Below, piece by piece: positions 34,472 through 36,325 of a DNA stretch of 36,325 nt; within the stretch, counting starts at the first letter, position 1; every line of letters starts with the position of its first letter. The DNA lies in contig SDWH01000029.1 of NCBI GenBank assembly GCA_019550975.1, forward strand, positions 1-36,325, read 5' to 3'. The stretch comes from Bacteroidales bacterium SW299. GTDB taxonomy: Bacteria > Bacteroidota > Bacteroidia > Bacteroidales > Bacteroidaceae. A program made the position numbers and the translations under genes. A model generated the notes under the pieces. That model did no database searches and was not told where the DNA came from. It saw only the letters and a list, made by a program, of their open reading frames with translations.

Positions 34472-36325
34472 ATGAAGAGAATTATTTGCATGTCCGGCAT
34501 CTTCTTCCTGCTGTTGTCCGGTTGCATTCACGGAGAACCGGCAGGTCTGTCAAAGTATGTGAATCCGTTTATCGGGGCGAGTACCAGCACGAAACTGGCG
34601 GGAACATATCATGGTCTGGGAAAAACTTTTCCCGGAGCAGCATATCCCTTCGGCATGGTCCAGGTCAGTCCGCAGACAGTAACGGGCGGTGATAACGGTT
34701 CCGGTTACAGCGACGAGCACCGTACCATAGAAGGCTTTGCCTTCACTCAGATGAGTGGGGTAGGCTGGTATGGAGATTTGGGAAATTTCATGACCATGCC
34801 GACCTCCGGCAAGCTTCGGCTGATTGCGGGAAAAGAAGACGGGACCATGGCGGGATACCGTTCTGCATATGACAAAGCTTCGGAACAGGCTTCTGCCGGA
34901 TATTATTGTACGACCTTGACAGATTATGGCATTAAAGTGGAAGCCACGGCTTCTGCTCATTGCGGTGTGCTCCGCTTCACTTATCCTGCGCATGCGCACT
35001 CCCGCATTCAGATTGACCTGGCGCGCCGTGTGGGCGGGACTTCTACACTCCAATACATAAAGGTGAAAGACGAGCATACTGTCTGCGGCTGGATGAAATG
35101 TCCGCCGGAAGGGGGAGGCTGGGGAAACGGCAGCGGAAATGCTGACTATACAGTTTATTTCTATGCGGTTTTCAGCAAGCCTTTGGATGATTATGGCTTC
35201 TGGAGTGCTGACATTCCGGACACATGGCAGCGGAAAAGACAGGATGTGACCAGTGATGCGTATCAGCAAAGAATATCCCAGGCTCCCGTCATCAGGGATG
35301 CCCGTGAGATAAAAGGAAAGCACCTCGGGTTCTTTACGGAGTTTGCCACCCGTAATGATGAGGCTGTTACCATGAAAGTGGGGATTTCCTTCGTTGACAT
35401 GCAGGGGGCTGAAAACAACTACAGGCAGGAGGTTTCTGCAAAAGACTTTGACTCCGTGAGGCAGGAAGCTGAAGAAAGCTGGAACCGCGAATTGTCGCGC
35501 ATCAGAATAAAGGGCGGTGGCCGGGATGAAAAAACGGTCTTCTATACGGCACTCTATCATACGATGATCGATCCTCGTATTGTCAGTGATGTTGACGGAA
35601 GGTATGCTGGCGCTGACGGCAGGATTCATCAGGATACAAGTTTCACGAAGCGGACAATTTTCAGCGGATGGGATGTCTTCCGCAGCCAGTTCCCCTTGCA
35701 GACCGTGATTAACCCCAGGATGGTGGATGACGAAATCAACTCATTGGTGTCGGTGGCTGAGCAAAGCGGCAGGGCGTATTATCCGCGTTGGGAACTTCTG
35801 AACGCTTATAGTGGCTGTATGATAGGAAATCCGGCCATATCGGTGCTGGCGGACGCTTATGTGAAAGGGATAAGGGGGTATGATGCAGAAAAGGCTTATG
35901 CGTATGCCGTGAATACGGCGGAAACGTTCGGAAACGACTCGTGCGGCTACACTCCGCTGAATGTGTCAAAAACGCTTGAGTATGCTTACTTTGACTGGTG
36001 TTTGTCCCGCCTGGCCGAAGCGTTGGGGCACAATGACGATGCCGGCGTTTATGGAAAACGCGCTCAAGACTATCGCAATACGTTTGACCGGGAGGCCGGA
36101 TGGTTTAATCTCCGCCGGGCGGATGGGCGTTTTGAGCCGTGGGCAGATAGTCTGCGCATCAGGGAACACTATGGGTGCGTAGAGTCTAACCTGTATCAGC
36201 AAGGCTGGTTCGTGCCTCACGATATTCCGGGCATGGTTGAACTGATGGGAGGAAAGGAGAAAGTATTGGCCGACTTGTCCGCATTTTTTGAGAAAGCTCC
36301 GGAGAACCTGCGCTGGAACCAGTAT
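34472..36325 (+). CDS. GH92 alpha-mannosidase lipoprotein, 3' end outside the window
   Basis: 618 codons are visible and the frame is still open at the window end (about 740-760 aa usual). The N-terminus MKRIICMSGIFFLLLSGC ends in a lipobox with C18 lipidated. The family opening YVNPFIGAS is followed by TFPGAAYPFGMVQVSPQT and the later GNGSGNADYTVYFYAVF, TALYHTMIDPRIVSD, FSGWDVFRSQFPLQTV and ESNLYQQGWFVPHDIPGM. E571 in the last is the expected general acid. The base Asp is beyond the window. GH92 enzymes are calcium-dependent exo-alpha-mannosidases acting on mannans, N-glycans and some bacterial polymers. It is 5 bp after the defective GH31 and probably co-transcribed with it. Confidence 0.93.
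   Translation, partial: MKRIICMSGIFFLLLSGCIHGEPAGLSKYVNPFIGASTSTKLAGTYHGLGKTFPGAAYPFGMVQVSPQTVTGGDNGSGYSDEHRTIEGFAFTQMSGVGWYGDLGNFMTMPTSGKLRLIAGKEDGTMAGYRSAYDKASEQASAGYYCTTLTDYGIKVEATASAHCGVLRFTYPAHAHSRIQIDLARRVGGTSTLQYIKVKDEHTVCGWMKCPPEGGGWGNGSGNADYTVYFYAVFSKPLDDYGFWSADIPDTWQRKRQDVTSDAYQQRISQAPVIRDAREIKGKHLGFFTEFATRNDEAVTMKVGISFVDMQGAENNYRQEVSAKDFDSVRQEAEESWNRELSRIRIKGGGRDEKTVFYTALYHTMIDPRIVSDVDGRYAGADGRIHQDTSFTKRTIFSGWDVFRSQFPLQTVINPRMVDDEINSLVSVAEQSGRAYYPRWELLNAYSGCMIGNPAISVLADAYVKGIRGYDAEKAYAYAVNTAETFGNDSCGYTPLNVSKTLEYAYFDWCLSRLAEALGHNDDAGVYGKRAQDYRNTFDREAGWFNLRRADGRFEPWADSLRIREHYGCVESNLYQQGWFVPHDIPGMVELMGGKEKVLADLSAFFEKAPENLRWNQY

Noticed and set aside
34550..35629. 359-codon minus-strand open frame over the GH92 gene
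   Set aside because: The plus strand carries the continuous GH92 signature; the minus frame is a shadow.

Overview
The window looks like a chromosomal segment of a gut Bacteroidales species (Bacteroides/Phocaeicola type). The reasons are recurrent promoters with the Bacteroidetes -7 motif TAnnTTTG, two of them with a TTTG -33 box at exactly 19 bp; AT-rich leaders without strong Shine-Dalgarno sequences; a full set of secreted glycan-degrading enzymes; an S-type sulfatase; a PafA phosphatase; and an ECF sigma remnant of the kind that usually accompanies polysaccharide utilisation loci (PULs).

Layout. 1-3.2 kb: type II NADH dehydrogenase (+) converging on L-aspartate oxidase NadB (-) over a 22-bp perfect hairpin. 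3.6-7.25 kb: a probable operon of two small membrane proteins (the first PH-domain-like), dihydrolipoamide dehydrogenase and a PBP4-type D-Ala-D-Ala carboxypeptidase. 7.4-9.6 kb: a gluconate-5-dehydrogenase-like SDR and a DUF4861 lipoprotein, separated by a terminator-like hairpin. 9.7-11.4 kb (-): PafA alkaline phosphatase. 11.6-12.1 kb: a candidate ~64-nt small RNA with consensus promoter and terminator, and an ECF sigma factor reduced to region 4. 12.3-17.15 kb: sulfatase plus GH2 beta-galactosidase. 17.2-19.4 kb (-): RNase R. 19.5-22.4 kb: a tightly overlapping operon of CDF metal transporter, extended SDR and PAP2-family membrane enzyme, possibly lipid-related. 22.5-36.3 kb: a carbohydrate-active enzyme cluster. 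PL8 lyase and GH29 fucosidase lie on the minus strand. GH3, a GH74-like Asp-box protein, a GH43/GH117-like protein, GH31 and GH92 (cut by the window end) lie on the plus strand.

How it fits together. The 22.5-36.3 kb cluster would act in the periplasm or at the cell surface on a complex polysaccharide. No SusC/SusD pair or hybrid two-component regulator is visible, so it is either an incomplete view of a PUL or an enzyme-only cluster. It also looks partly decayed. The GH29 gene has a one-base frameshift just after its signal peptide, and GH31 has lost about 300 residues including its catalytic core. Six TGTAC motifs lie at the divergent GH29/GH3 region and are a candidate shared operator. The PL8 lyase would release unsaturated uronic-acid ends, and the SDR/DUF4861 pair belongs to families often met in uronate metabolism; a link between the two is inference.

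The most unusual items are the frameshifted GH29, the gutted GH31, the promoter-terminator small RNA unit, the sigma remnant with a 13-bp inverted repeat at its start, the CDF-SDR-PAP2 operon and the TGTAC array.
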